Part shown: one piece after another, positions 45,228-54,880 of the stretch
Numbering within the stretch: position 1 is the first letter of the stretch
Layout of the letters: every line of letters starts with the position of its first letter
Assembly (NCBI RefSeq): GCF_001625305.1
Contig: NW_017802935.1
Coordinates: 2,834,163-2,898,162 of the forward strand
Direction of reading: 5' to 3'
DNA: 64,000 nucleotides
Source of the DNA: Branchiostoma belcheri
Lineage: Eukaryota > Chordata > Leptocardii > Amphioxiformes > Branchiostomatidae
The notes under the pieces: generated by a model
Database searches by the model: none
What the model saw: only the letters and a program-made list of their open reading frames with translations
What the model was told of the DNA's origin: nothing
Position numbers and translations under genes: made by a program

Positions 45228-45910
45228 CGGTGATGAACAGACGACAATCCACTCCGTCACGCATCTCATTAATTCAGCCTTTTTTACGGTCTCATTTTAG
45301 TGCCCCCTTTCTTTCAGTCTGCTAACTGCAGAATTGTGGACATCATTTGAACCGTGCCATTTCCGTAATAAACATGATAAAACAAGCGTCTCGTTCGTAG
45401 TAACATTCCCCACAACGCTACCAAAATTACTGTTTCCTGTTACCTTTCGCCGTTTCAATTTTTTAGCTGTTGTTGCGGTTATCGCTATGGTTAGAATTGA
45501 AGTTCCGATTAGGGTTAGAGTTGGAAATAGGCGCTCTCTTGACTGCAAAGTGTACTGACGTCGGCGAAACGTCAGGACGAAACCTGGCAGGTAGACCGTG
45601 TAGCAGTGGCCTCTAGCGATTTGTCTCCAAACTGCAGGGTCTCATTTACCTGTGGCTGACGTAACTATGACGTAACTGAAGTAGTACACAACTTACCGTA
45701 CAAGTATCAAAGCGCAAATCTACGCCGACTGAACACGCACCATAATTCAACTTTTACAGTCTCAAAACTGACGTATTCCTCTAACATTAACCACAGGTTC
45801 CATCTCGATGCCATGCACAGAACAATCTCTGCACCTTTCTCTACTATTGAGCAGCACTACTTTGTACCCGTACGGGGTTCGCCCATGAATACTGTGTTGT
45901 GCGGTCAAAA

Positions 45911-45990
45911 CCATTTAAGTCTCACAAACATGCAAATAAGATAATTTGTACCATTTAAGTCTCACGAACATGCAAATAAGGTAATTTTTA
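45911..45990. promoter_or_regulatory. 40-bp tandem duplication carrying two octamer motifs upstream of NOP58
   Basis: Two 40-bp units (45911-45950 and 45951-45990) each contain ATGCAAAT (45930-45937 and 45970-45977) after CCATTTAAGTCTCAC. A further octamer is at 45009-45016. They lie 350-410 bp before the NOP58 start codon. A promoter role is inferred. Confidence 0.5.
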
Positions 45991-46338
45991 TGCAGATCAC
46001 ACCGTGTGGCGCTACACATGTCCATAAAACGTGACTCAAATGCTAAGTTATATATTGTGTAGTTTCTTCCGGTTCTTAAGAAGCCATGGATAAGTACACC
46101 AAGTATAAATAGCCCAATCCAAAGGAGAAAAGTGTCGGATAATCAACGTTGCGTCAAACAGGTGCATTTGACTGCAGTTGAGCCGTACGTCAAAATAATT
46201 TGAACTGCAGTTTGAAAAAAAATCGCTAGAGGTCACCCCTGATCCATGTGGGACATAAGGTCACAACGCCTGCGCACTGTTAGTGGGTAGCTTTTTTTCA
46301 CCGCGTGGATGGGCGAAATCTAGGATTTAGCCACAAAA

Positions 46339-49300
46339 ATGTTGGTTTTATTTGAAACCCCGGCAGGTTATGCCATATTCAAGGTAAGTGTATCTGTGCT
46401 GGTAGTGTTATGCACGATGTATGTTGTTTTTTCTTTGTTAGAGTCGCCTATTTTCGCTAGTATGCGACGTTTGTTCGTGCTTAACTTTGCGAAGTGAAAA
46501 AAAATCGCATCGTCGCACACGTGCACGTGTGTTGCAAAATAGGTTTACCAACACTAAATCCAGACTTTTCCTCACAAATATACTGTATTATATACGTTTG
46601 ATATCGATAAGTGAATGAGGGAAGTCAAAGTTTGTAACATAAACATACTACAAGCAGTGTTCTGCTATTAATAGCCTTAAATGGCTGTAAATAATTATGG
46701 ATGATTTAGAATGTGGGGAGGGGGGCGGAAACAATTGTGCAAGCTTGTCGAGGGATTTTTAATCATAATTGTTTTGTTGCAATTAAAGTTTACCCGAAAG
46801 ATTTAATGTGTTACAGATAGTTGCTTGTCCCGCTTTTAAAATTATCATTTTTCATTGAATGAAAATAAGCGTAAACAGTGTGTTAAATAAATTCCCTCAA
46901 AATACTATTATTTGGTATTTAATGTTACTGTAAATCATCTAACGTTAATATTCTGCATGAAATTATAATTTGTTTTGTCACCTCAAACTTATTCCTGTCC
47001 ATGAATATTTGTGTGACTACACACCGCGGAGTGTTAAACCGTGGCACAAAATGTGAATGCTGCAAACCTAAATGAAAATAAAATGTATTTGAACTTGAAG
47101 AAAGTGGACTTACGAAAGTCTGTATCTATTTTTTTCCACAGTTACTGAATGAGAAGAAACTACAGGAGACAGATGAACTCTTCAAGGACTTTGAGACACC
47201 AGAAAAGGCCAGTAAAATGTAAGAACCTCCATATTGTCCAATTCCTTAGCATGCACTGTAAATTATCATGCAGATATGTGGGTGTTATACATTATTCTTC
47301 GACCATTATGACCAACATTGTAAAATAAAAAGATATCAGAATCAGTGTAAAGATGTGCCTAAATCCTTTTTGTTACCCTAAACTATAGAGATAGGGAAAT
47401 TCTTTTTACACAACCAGTGAATCTTACCTCGCTAACGTTTCGGTGTCTGTCAGACACCTTCTTCAGAGCTTCTGACTGGAGTACTGCATCTCGCACATTG
47501 CTAGAAACAACTGCGTAATTGACTGGGAGGGGGCGAAAGTTATAGACAGAGAAGACAATAGAAGAACCCGCTGGATCAAGGAGGCAGTTTGGATCAGAAA
47601 GTCAGCCCCTGTAATGAACCGGGACGAGGGGGGGTACAAACTAAGCCACGTTTGGGATAGTGTTCTCGCCGCAAAAGTGCCACCTACATCGGCTACATAT
47701 AGCGGTGAGATGCAGTACTCCAGTCAGAAGCTCTGAAGAAGGTGTCTGACAGACACCGAAACGTTAGCGAGGTAAGATTCACTGGTTGTGTAAAAAGAAT
47801 TCCCCTATCTCTTAAGTTTTACCAACCTGATGAAATTATTTTCATTACCCTAAACTATGTTAGGAATCATGTAGTGACAGTTTGTTGATGATGAAAACAG
47901 TGTGCTGATGAGTACTGAAGATTTCTCTACACTTCGTCACTACCACTGAAACAAACTGTCATATATGTTCAAATGTTTCTCTTGTGAAAACTTCATTCTT
48001 TGCTTAACAAGACGTTGTGTTCTTGTTTGAATCTTCAGTGTTAAACTCAAGCACTTCCAGAAGTTTGATGACACAACAGAAGCGTTATCAGGTACGTTAT
48101 ATCTCTGTTATTTAAATTGCCTTATCTTTTTATATCAAGATAATAAATCATTGTAATGCTAACATTCATATGTACCGCTTGAATGAGAAGTTTAGGATTG
48201 TGAACTAATGCCTTTAGTGGTGTAATTTGTGGGGTTAACCACATTGCGGGGTCATGTGGCGCAACGGCAGCGTGTGTGACAAGGAATCAAGAGGTCCCGG
48301 GTTCACGTCCTGACATGCCATTGATCTTGTGCCCTTGAGAAAGGCACTTTACATGACTTTCCCCTCTAGACTCAAGTGAAAATGAGTGTTGTCTATCCAG
48401 TATTTGTTTCTATGCGTGGGACACAACACCAGCAACAGCTGCCTGAATTGTAATGTTGCAATTTCAATAAATCAAATCAAAAAATAATAAATAAAATCAC
48501 TCTGCTGGTCCAATCAAAAGACAGAGTCCCAATGATTGACAGTTGGTTTCCCTCCCCGTGTTCCCAGCTGCCACGGCGGCGGTAGAAGGGAAGATGAGTA
48601 AGACGATGAAGAAGATGCTGAAGAAGATCGTAGCGAAGGAAGCTCACGAGGAGCTGGCCGTGGCAGACGCCAAGCTGGGCAACGCTATCAAGGTAAATAT
48701 TGTACATTTGGGAATGCATCTATAGCAGTGACACCTGTGCTGCAATGCAAGGTGAACCAGTCAGAATTGCCCTGAGGAAGGTGACAGACGGTCACCGTAA
48801 CGTCAGCTGAACAAAAGACTTGGTTGTGTAAAAAGAGTCTCTTTACTAGCTATGAACGTGGGTTTGCGGAAACCATGGGGCTGGTCAGTCAAGCTGTGCA
48901 GGTTACAAAACAGATACACGGGGTACATGTGATCCCCGAGGCCCCCGTTTTCACTTGATAGAGACTAACAAGGGATCAAAATTGGATTGTGGGGCCCTGA
49001 CTAATATTTATTCTTACAGGATAAGTTAGACCTCCAGTGTGTTCACAACACACAGAACTGATGTTCTGTATAATATCTACTGTTACAGGATAAGTTAGAT
49101 CTCCAGTGTGTTCACAACACACAGAACTGATGTTCTGTATAATATCTGTTCTTACAGGATAAGTTAGACCTCCAGTGTGTTCACAACACACAGAACTGAT
49201 GTTCTGTATAATATCTGTTCTTACAGGATAAGTTAGACCTGCAGTGTGTTCACAACACACAGAACTGATGTTCTGTATAATATCTACTGTTACAGGATAA

Positions 49301-52300
49301 GTTAGATCTCCAGTGTGTTCACAACACACAGAACTGATGTTCTGTATAATATCTACTGTTACAGGATAAGTTAGATCTCCAGTGTGTTCACAACACGGCC
49401 ATCGCAGAACTGATGAGATGTATCAAGTCTCAGGTCAACAACCTCATCACGGGGCTTCCAAATAAGGAGATGGCGGCCATGGCGCTGGGCCTGGCCCACG
49501 GACTGTCCAGATACAAGCTCAAGTTCAGCCCAGACAAGGTGGACACCATGATCATACAGGCTATCTGTAAGTATACTGGAGATAATCCTTGATGAGTTTA
49601 CATTGTTGGTTGGTTAGGTGTAACAAGTCGTTCTGTGTAATGTAGCCAGCTGCTGCTGCGCCGCGTGACTGTGAAGCTAGTGTGTTACGCTGAAGGGCAG
49701 TTGTACCGGCTATACAGATACAGATTTGAAAGTGCAGTGTATGTAGGTTCAAAATACTAGGAAAAAGAGACATCCAAGAATGCCACATCCAACTACAACT
49801 GTTCATATGCAGTCAGTGACATCGGGATTAGAACCCTCAACCTTATGGTCCACAGACCTGTCAAATCTCTGGATTAATGCAGCTTCTAGTACTACTCAAT
49901 TTCAGTGTGTTTACCTGGTCTTCAGTCTTGAATAATAATACTCTTTATTATATATGCTTATGAGTTTTTCTTTCCCATTCCAGGTCTCCTGGATGATTTA
50001 GACAAAGAGTTGAACAACTACATCATGAGATGTAAGGAGTGGTACGGCTGGCACTTCCCTGAGCTCAGTAAAGTCGTCACGGACAACTTGGCTTATGCCA
50101 AAACTGTCAAAGCTATAGGTACGTAGCTCATATTTCTCTCAGGTTAACAAAGTGGTGTGCAAAATATTGATATCTGAATGAAGCATATGTTATGCTATTG
50201 ATATCAAAGGTTAGCAAAGATAAATATAGTCCCATGGCCTTTTTTAGGCCGTAGGGGCATTGGGTTGTTAGTCCACTGTGTCCTGGGCACGGTATTGGAA
50301 GGCAGAGCCCATCCCTCTCCTTCCACTGCCTTTTACCTCCACAACAACCATATTTTACACCTGAGTGGAGTGAGAAAAGATGTGTAATGTATCTTTCCCA
50401 AGGACACAGCGTCTAGCAGGGATCGAACCCCCAACTCAATCTGCTAGCCAAACATTATCGCAGTGAAAGATACTGAATTATTTTTCTGTTCCTCCAGGAA
50501 ACCGACTGAACACAGCCAAGACAGACCTGTCCCACATCCTGCCTGAGGAAGTGGAGGAACAGGTGAAGAAGGCTGCTGAGATCTCCATGGGTGTAGAGGT
50601 AGCCGACACAGACATAGATAACATCACCTACCTGTGTGACCAGGTAAGGCACAGTTTGTATGACACTTTCCTCACTCCACCCAGGTGTGAATGGGTGAAA
50701 AGGTCGTATTGAGGCCACCTGGTGGTGCTGAATGGCAGCCGCACAGGCCCTTGTGACAGCTCCACAAAAGTGTGTGGAGCAGATAGGTTGTATGATTGTA
50801 AAGTAAACCCTGCATCAATTCAGCGCTATAAAAGGCTGCGATTGCACTGATAATGTTTGACCAATAAACCATTTATAAGGCACAATGTGTGTCATCAGAT
50901 TTTTCCTGTGTGAACCAAATGATTTGCAGTATGTGTTGAGTGCATTTCTTGTATTGTTCTTTAAAAGCTGAGAATGGCAATGTGAAAACTATGAGAATTT
51001 TGTGCTTTATTTTTGTGCATGTGAACAGTTTGTTGATGATGAGAACAGTGTGCTGATGAGTACTGAAGATTTCTCTACACTTCGTCACTACCACTGAAAC
51101 AAACTGTTACATCTGCCTGATTGTCCCCTGCCAAAATTGTGCTACCATTCTGTAATGATTATACCAAGTGTTGTTAACCCTGTTACAGAAGTTTTGTTTT
51201 TGGTTGAGTTGAATGATATGTGTTTGTATTGAGTCCGCACTGAGAACCGGGGAAATTGAGACTTTGTTGTTTGTGTCTTGGTGATAAACATTATGGAGTT
51301 GTTGTTATGTTCAGAGTTATTGTTTTCTGTATCTGAAAAGCCGGTGTAACCGCCTTTTGGCGTAACAAACCATCTTCGCAGGCACTGCGGCAGCTGGCTA
51401 CATTACACCGATTGACTTGTTACACCTAACCCCTGAATTTCTAACTCTAGACCTTGTTTAAAGCTATCTAATGATAATGCCCCTACTGTACTTGGTGACA
51501 GCGAGTTCCACTCTGCGACAGTGCTAGGAAAGAATGAATTCTTGAACATCTTTGTTTGTGCACAGGTGATAGACATTACAGAGTACCGAGCCCAGCTGTA
51601 TGACTACCTGAAGAGCCGGATGATGGCCATCGCTCCCAACCTCACCATCATGGTGGGGGAACTGGTGGGAGCTAGGCTCATCTCACATGCAGGTAAGCTG
51701 TCCTCCCCTGATTCTACAACATGGTACAGTCCTGTGGGATGTAATCAGAGAAGGGCTGTACCACTACACAAGATTGAGGGGTGGTGCTGGATTTCCTCCA
51801 ATACTTTTGTCAACTACTGTGTGGTGGTGTAGATGTATATTAGTAAATATAACAAACAATTGTTCGCCTGGTATAAAAATGGAGGCTTGTACTTGCATTT
51901 TTATGAATCTTTTTTACTTGTACTTACGGTTTTCTTAATTTTTTTGCCTTGTAGGTTCTCTGCTGAATTTGGCGAAGCATCCGTCCTCCACAGTACAGAT
52001 CCTGGGTGCAGAGAAGGCCCTGTTCAGGGCACTCAAGACTAAACATGACACGCCCAAATATGGTCTGATCTACCACGCCTCCCTTGTGGGGCAGTCGACT
52101 CCCAAGAACAAGGGCAAGGTGGGTAGTGTCCTCCATGTCCTTTTTGTAAGGACCAGTACTATAAGATCCAGTGTTCTAGCCAGCATCCAATTTTCTGTCA
52201 GTTGACGATATTTTGCTGCGTATGACAAAAATTTTGCCCTATTTGTCTAAAGTGTCTAAGGCACTTTACACGACTTTCCTCACCTGACTCAAGTGAAAAT

Positions 52301-53785
52301 GAGTATTGTCTGTCCCGTATTTGTTTCTATGTATGGAACACAACACCAGCAACAGCTGCCTGTGTCCCATGTGTATTGTGTTGTTACAATTTCAATAAAT
52401 CCAATCTTCCCTTCTCTATGCCCCAGGTGTCACGAATGTTGGCAGCTAAGACCGCCCTAGCGGCCAGGTATGATGCCCTGGGAGAGGAGACGTCTAACGA
52501 GATGGGTCTGGAGAACAGGGCCAGGCTGGAGGCCAGGCTGAAGATGATCGAGGAGGGACACTTCAGGAAGATCGCTGGAGCCGGCAAGGCCAAGGCTCAG
52601 GCTGACAAGTACCAGAGTAAAAGGTAAGGATGCTGTGTTCTGGTTTAGATGGCTCCGGTGTGATATGGTTTAAACTGCAGCTTGTCTATTGCCAAGTGCC
52701 AGTTGTCCTTTGTTACTCAAACCACATTGGCAGCCTCAGAAGCATTGCATAGCTTTCCCCATGCCATCAGCTTGTAGATCAGTGTCTCTTTTCAGTACAT
52801 TCCACATACGTGAGTGGCTGTCTTCCGGACCTCTTTCTCCTATGTGATGAGACCACAGCACCAATTTGAACACTACTTTCTTGTAATTTTTGAAACCGTG
52901 TCCAGCAAACCTCAAACATGTAGCTCTTACTTTCTGGGATGTTTTGGGGAGTGCAGCATACCGCTCTTTATTTGTGCAATAGGTACTGTAGACTGCAAAT
53001 ACGATGGAACAGACAAAGCCTGCTTGCTTCATGCATACTCCTGTTGTTCTGTAGTGTGGTGAAAGTGGCTGATGCTTCAGCAGACTCCACCCTCCCTGCT
53101 GTGCCAAAGAAGAGGAAGATAGAGGAGGTGGGAGAGGAGGAGACACCCGAGAAAACCAAGAAGAAAAAGAAGGCCAAGGTCAAGGAAGAACCAGGTATGT
53201 CTTACATTCTCCAGTTAGTGGAACATATAGATGTATGTGTACCTATTCACTTGTATCTGGACTATTGGGAGAGACATTTTGTCTTAGAAAAAACTTTTAT
53301 TTTCCTCTAGGAGCTGAGGAATCTGAGGAAGGTGAATCAGCCAAGAAAAAAAAGAAGAAAGACAAGAAGAAGAAGGAATCATTAGGAGGAGCCAGCACGG
53401 CTACTGAACCAGAAACACCCGAGGTACATTCAAGTTTCTGTTGTAGATGTCTATACTGTACAAAAGTTTCATTGTCATACAGATGTTGTCCTCTTGGGAA
53501 AGGTACTTTACACATATTTCCCCCCTCAATTAGAGAGGGATCCTGGGCCCTACTAGGGTTTGGGTTGGCATTAGGACATCCAGTCTTAAAAGGGCATCCA
53601 GTCATAAAATATCTTGCTTCAAAAAAGACTTGCACTTGATGCAAGCACATCTAACCTAAGATCTAAGAGCTTGTTTGTGATCTAATTGAATGATACATTT
53701 TTTTCCTCTACAGCCAAGCTCTGAAAAGAAGAAGAAGAAAAAGAAGAAGGAAAAGAAAGTAAAAGAAGAGGAGGAATCAGACTAA
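46339..53785 (+). CDS. NOP58: NOP58, core protein of box C/D snoRNPs, 13 exons
   Basis: Exons: 46339-46383, 47142-47218, 48039-48091, 48568-48692, 49365-49566, 49984-50118, 50498-50643, 51566-51692, 51955-52118, 52427-52623, 53055-53194, 53311-53423, 53714-53785. All phases fit; predicted 531 aa against 529 in human. The N-terminus [15 protein letters not shown] is diagnostic and separates it from NOP56. The Nop domain follows ([71 protein letters not shown]). The C-terminal tail is the usual acidic/Lys-rich KKK/E repeat in exons 11-13. NOP58 binds fibrillarin and the C/D motif RNA and acts in the nucleolus to guide 2'-O-methylation of rRNA. Its introns 2 and 7 carry SNORD70-like snoRNAs. Intron 4 holds a 69-bp array of partial copies of the exon 5 start. 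NOP58 transcripts are usually 5'TOP; no TOP start can be placed from sequence alone. Confidence 0.96.
46518..46529. promoter_or_regulatory. Two adjoining canonical E-boxes in NOP58 intron 1
   Basis: CACGTGCACGTG contains two CACGTG sites back to back, about 135 bp into intron 1. MYC/MAX binds CACGTG and drives nucleolar genes in vertebrates, often from intron 1. Use of this site here is inferred. Confidence 0.55.
47387..47812 (+). mobile_element. Penelope-like element remnant with about 105-bp inverted ends
   Basis: The right part encodes, on the plus strand, [14 protein letters not shown] then [12 protein letters not shown] and [15 protein letters not shown], the C-terminal signature of Penelope-like and related reverse-transcriptase proteins. 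It runs into a tail with GAAGAAGGTGTCTGACAGAC and CCGAAACGTTAGC. The left end 47387-47492 is a nearly exact inverted copy of the right tail 47706-47812. The element lies in NOP58 intron 2 and ends about 60 bp before the snoRNA. Most of the protein is missing. Confidence 0.75.
47876..47960 (+). ncRNA. SNORD70: Box C/D snoRNA, SNORD70-like (copy 1, NOP58 intron 2)
   Basis: An 85-nt unit closed by the stem GACAGTTTGT/ACAAACTGTC. Box C ATGATGA is at 47888-47894 and box D CTGA at 47946-47949. A second TGATGA lies at 47906-47911 (possible C'). The guide directly before box D pairs over 12 nt with the conserved 18S rRNA sequence GGUAGUGACGAA. The fifth base before box D faces the A of GGUA, the site known in human as Am512 and guided by SNORD70. 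In human SNORD70 also sits in a NOP58 intron. The 3' end is 78 nt before the exon 3 acceptor, the spacing known to favour processing of intronic C/D snoRNAs. Confidence 0.88.
48235..48485 (+). mobile_element. tRNA-derived SINE (NOP58 intron 3)
   Basis: The head has an A-box-like TGGCGCAACGGCAGCG and a B-box-like GGTCCCGGGTTCACGTCC. It is followed by the SINE body (AAGGCACTTTACATGACTTT, then CAACACCAGCAACAGCTGCC) and an A/T-rich CAAATAAA-type tail. The body recurs at 52254-52405 without a head. It is not a tRNA gene: no cloverleaf is maintained past the B box. Confidence 0.8.
48768..48845 (+). repeat. Penelope-like tail remnant
   Basis: CCTGAGGAAGGTGACAGACG, then CACCGTAACGTCAGC and TTGGTTGTGTAAAAAGAGTC, match in order the tail of the element at 47387-47812 (about 70 bp, diverged). 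In NOP58 intron 4. Confidence 0.6.
49014..49364 (+). repeat. 69-bp tandem array of five truncated copies of the NOP58 exon 5 start with its acceptor
   Basis: The motif TTACAG followed by GATAAGTTAGA (C or T) CT and the next 17 bases of exon 5 begins at 49020, 49089, 49158, 49227 and 49296, spaced exactly 69 bp. The true exon 5 follows at 49365, again 69 bp on. After CACAACAC the repeats lose seven bases relative to the exon, and in the exon frame they reach TGA after 13 codons. Each unit therefore offers an intact-looking acceptor leading to an early stop. The true exon alone continues ATCGCAGAACTGATG. Confidence 0.93.
49611..49727 (+). repeat. Short interspersed element with (CAGATA)n tail, fuller copy
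   Basis: Begins GGTTAGGTGTAACAAGTC, then TGTGTAATGTAGCCAGCTGC, then GTGTTACGCTGAAGGGCAG and the CAGATA tail. Inverted copy at 51325-51430, partial copy at 34207-34276. Lies in NOP58 intron 5. Confidence 0.75.
50222..50460 (-). mobile_element. tRNA-derived SINE in reverse orientation (NOP58 intron 6)
   Basis: On the minus strand the head has GGGGGTTCGATCCCTGCTAG, a B-box-like motif. It is followed by the body with AAAGATACATTACACATCTT and CTCACTCCACTCAGGTG, which other SINE copies in the window share. Confidence 0.65.
50672..50875 (+). repeat. SINE body and 3' fragment (NOP58 intron 7)
   Basis: Starts with ACTTTCCTCACTCCACCCAG and GTGTGAATGGG, the shared SINE body, and continues to a CAATAAACC end. 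No head. Confidence 0.5.
51024..51108 (+). ncRNA. SNORD70: Box C/D snoRNA, SNORD70-like (copy 2, NOP58 intron 7)
   Basis: An 85-nt copy that differs from the intron 2 copy at three positions. Two of these are the outermost stem pair, changed together from G-C to A-U, which keeps the stem. Box C ATGATGA (51036-51042), box D CTGA (51094-51097) and the guide are identical. It is 457 nt from the next acceptor, far from the usual 70-80 nt, so it may be processed less well or need its stem more. Confidence 0.85.
51325..51430 (-). repeat. Short interspersed element with (CAGATA)n tail, inverted copy
   Basis: Reverse complement of the element at 49611-49727, from the CAGATACAG end to the GTTAGGTGTAACAAGTC end. 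In NOP58 intron 7. Confidence 0.75.
52254..52405 (+). mobile_element. 5'-truncated SINE (NOP58 intron 9)
   Basis: Body and tail of the SINE at 48235-48485: AAGGCACTTTACACGACTTT, CTCAAGTGAAAATGAG, CAACACCAGCAACAGCTGCC and AATTTCAATAAATC. It ends about 20 bp before the exon 10 acceptor. Confidence 0.75.
52739..52993 (-). mobile_element. LINE (RTE-like) C-terminal fragment in NOP58 intron 10
   Basis: An open minus frame contains [20 protein letters not shown], then [12 protein letters not shown], then [13 protein letters not shown] and [16 protein letters not shown]. This is the C-terminal pattern of RTE-type and related LINE proteins (RMRFAGHCWRSKQE..LLLW..HG..RRGRP..T). It is 5'-truncated and ends about 60 bp before exon 11. 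Confidence 0.7.
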
Positions 53786-54880
53786 ACCATCAACAAGGAC
53801 AGTCGTGTCTGGTCATTTTTGGAGCAAATTCTTTTTACGTTGTTGTTCCTGTTGGTGGTACCATACAGGTACAATATGATCGTTAAACAACGGGTTCCAA
53901 ATGGATGCAACAGTGTTTGTTATCACAGTCTATACAGCAAAGGTGTAGCGTCCTGTCGGCAAAACATCTAATATTTGATATCAGTTGTCACCAGGAAGGA
54001 AAGCAATAAGCGAAAGACAAAACCAACATTCCTTCATTCAACAAAATGTACCAAGTTCGTTCTTACTAAAACAAAGTGGAGGGAAACTTTTTATTTCAGT
54101 TAGAGGAAGATGTTTTGACCTAACATGATTTAAGCTGTAAAGAGGCACAGTACAAGTAGGTTTTATAACTCCCCAAAAGGACACGAAGACAAAAAGGAGG
54201 ATCTTTTTAAAGATTTATTTGTACAATTTATTCAGTTCCATATAAAAACCATGCAAAAGTACACCAAAGGACAGGTGTAATGACTTTACATCTATCTGAT
54301 CATTGCATAAATGTAAAATCCTTAGTTTTGTACAAATTTTACACTTTTATCCTCTAGCTATGTAACTTGTAAGAAGTAGGTATAAGTGTCAGAATCCAGC
54401 ATGGTTAATATGGACTAGTGTATTCTGATGATATATGAAAAGAAAGATAACACATGAACTCAACTGACATTCTTGTTGTCATTGATTATTTGCCAGTAAT
54501 TAAGTTTATGCTACATTGGCTAGACTTCATCATTTCTCAATTTTCTGGTTTCTTAACTTTTCTAATTTCTTAACCGATTTTTTTTCTATGTACAAACATT
54601 GTTTTTGTCAGTGGAGTCAGAGTCCCTATTGGGATTGTCGTCTCTAAAACAAGAAATATTTTGTTTGGGGTTGATTAAGGTACTTGCACTAATACAATCT
54701 CCCAGCTGAATAATTATAAATGTTAAAAGTTACAAATGAACTCATTTGCTATTCTAATTGCCTATCCATAGGATAAATGCTTTAATATGCAAGCACCCTA
54801 GTGAACCCTAGAGGCTCAACTGTTACCTTTAAATACAGGTAGAAAGTTTTCAAAGTACATGTGTACCACCCTGTGCAACC
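53786..54880. other. 3' untranslated regions of NOP58 and kelch-like gene A (convergent)
   Basis: No gene seen. Minus-strand poly(A) signals AATAAA at 54214-54219 and 54227-54232 would end gene A about 660 nt after its stop. No equally clear plus-strand AATAAA follows NOP58. Confidence 0.5.

Larger units (their letters stand above)
41692..46338. other. Intergenic region between divergent genes
   Basis: Holds the promoters of the 28-exon gene (minus) and NOP58 (plus). A GC-richer stretch at about 42360-42590 could be the minus-gene promoter. A 20-N gap is at 41950-41969. Repeats and motif clusters are listed separately. I found no credible coding exon; the frames at 43071-43361, 45053-45325 and 45334-45558 look random. 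Confidence 0.5.

Noticed and set aside
48245-48320. tRNA gene
   Set aside because: A- and B-box-like motifs are present but no cloverleaf; it continues into a SINE body shared with other copies.
49014-49364. CRISPR-like or satellite array
   Set aside because: No spacers; the units are tandem copies of the adjacent exon start.
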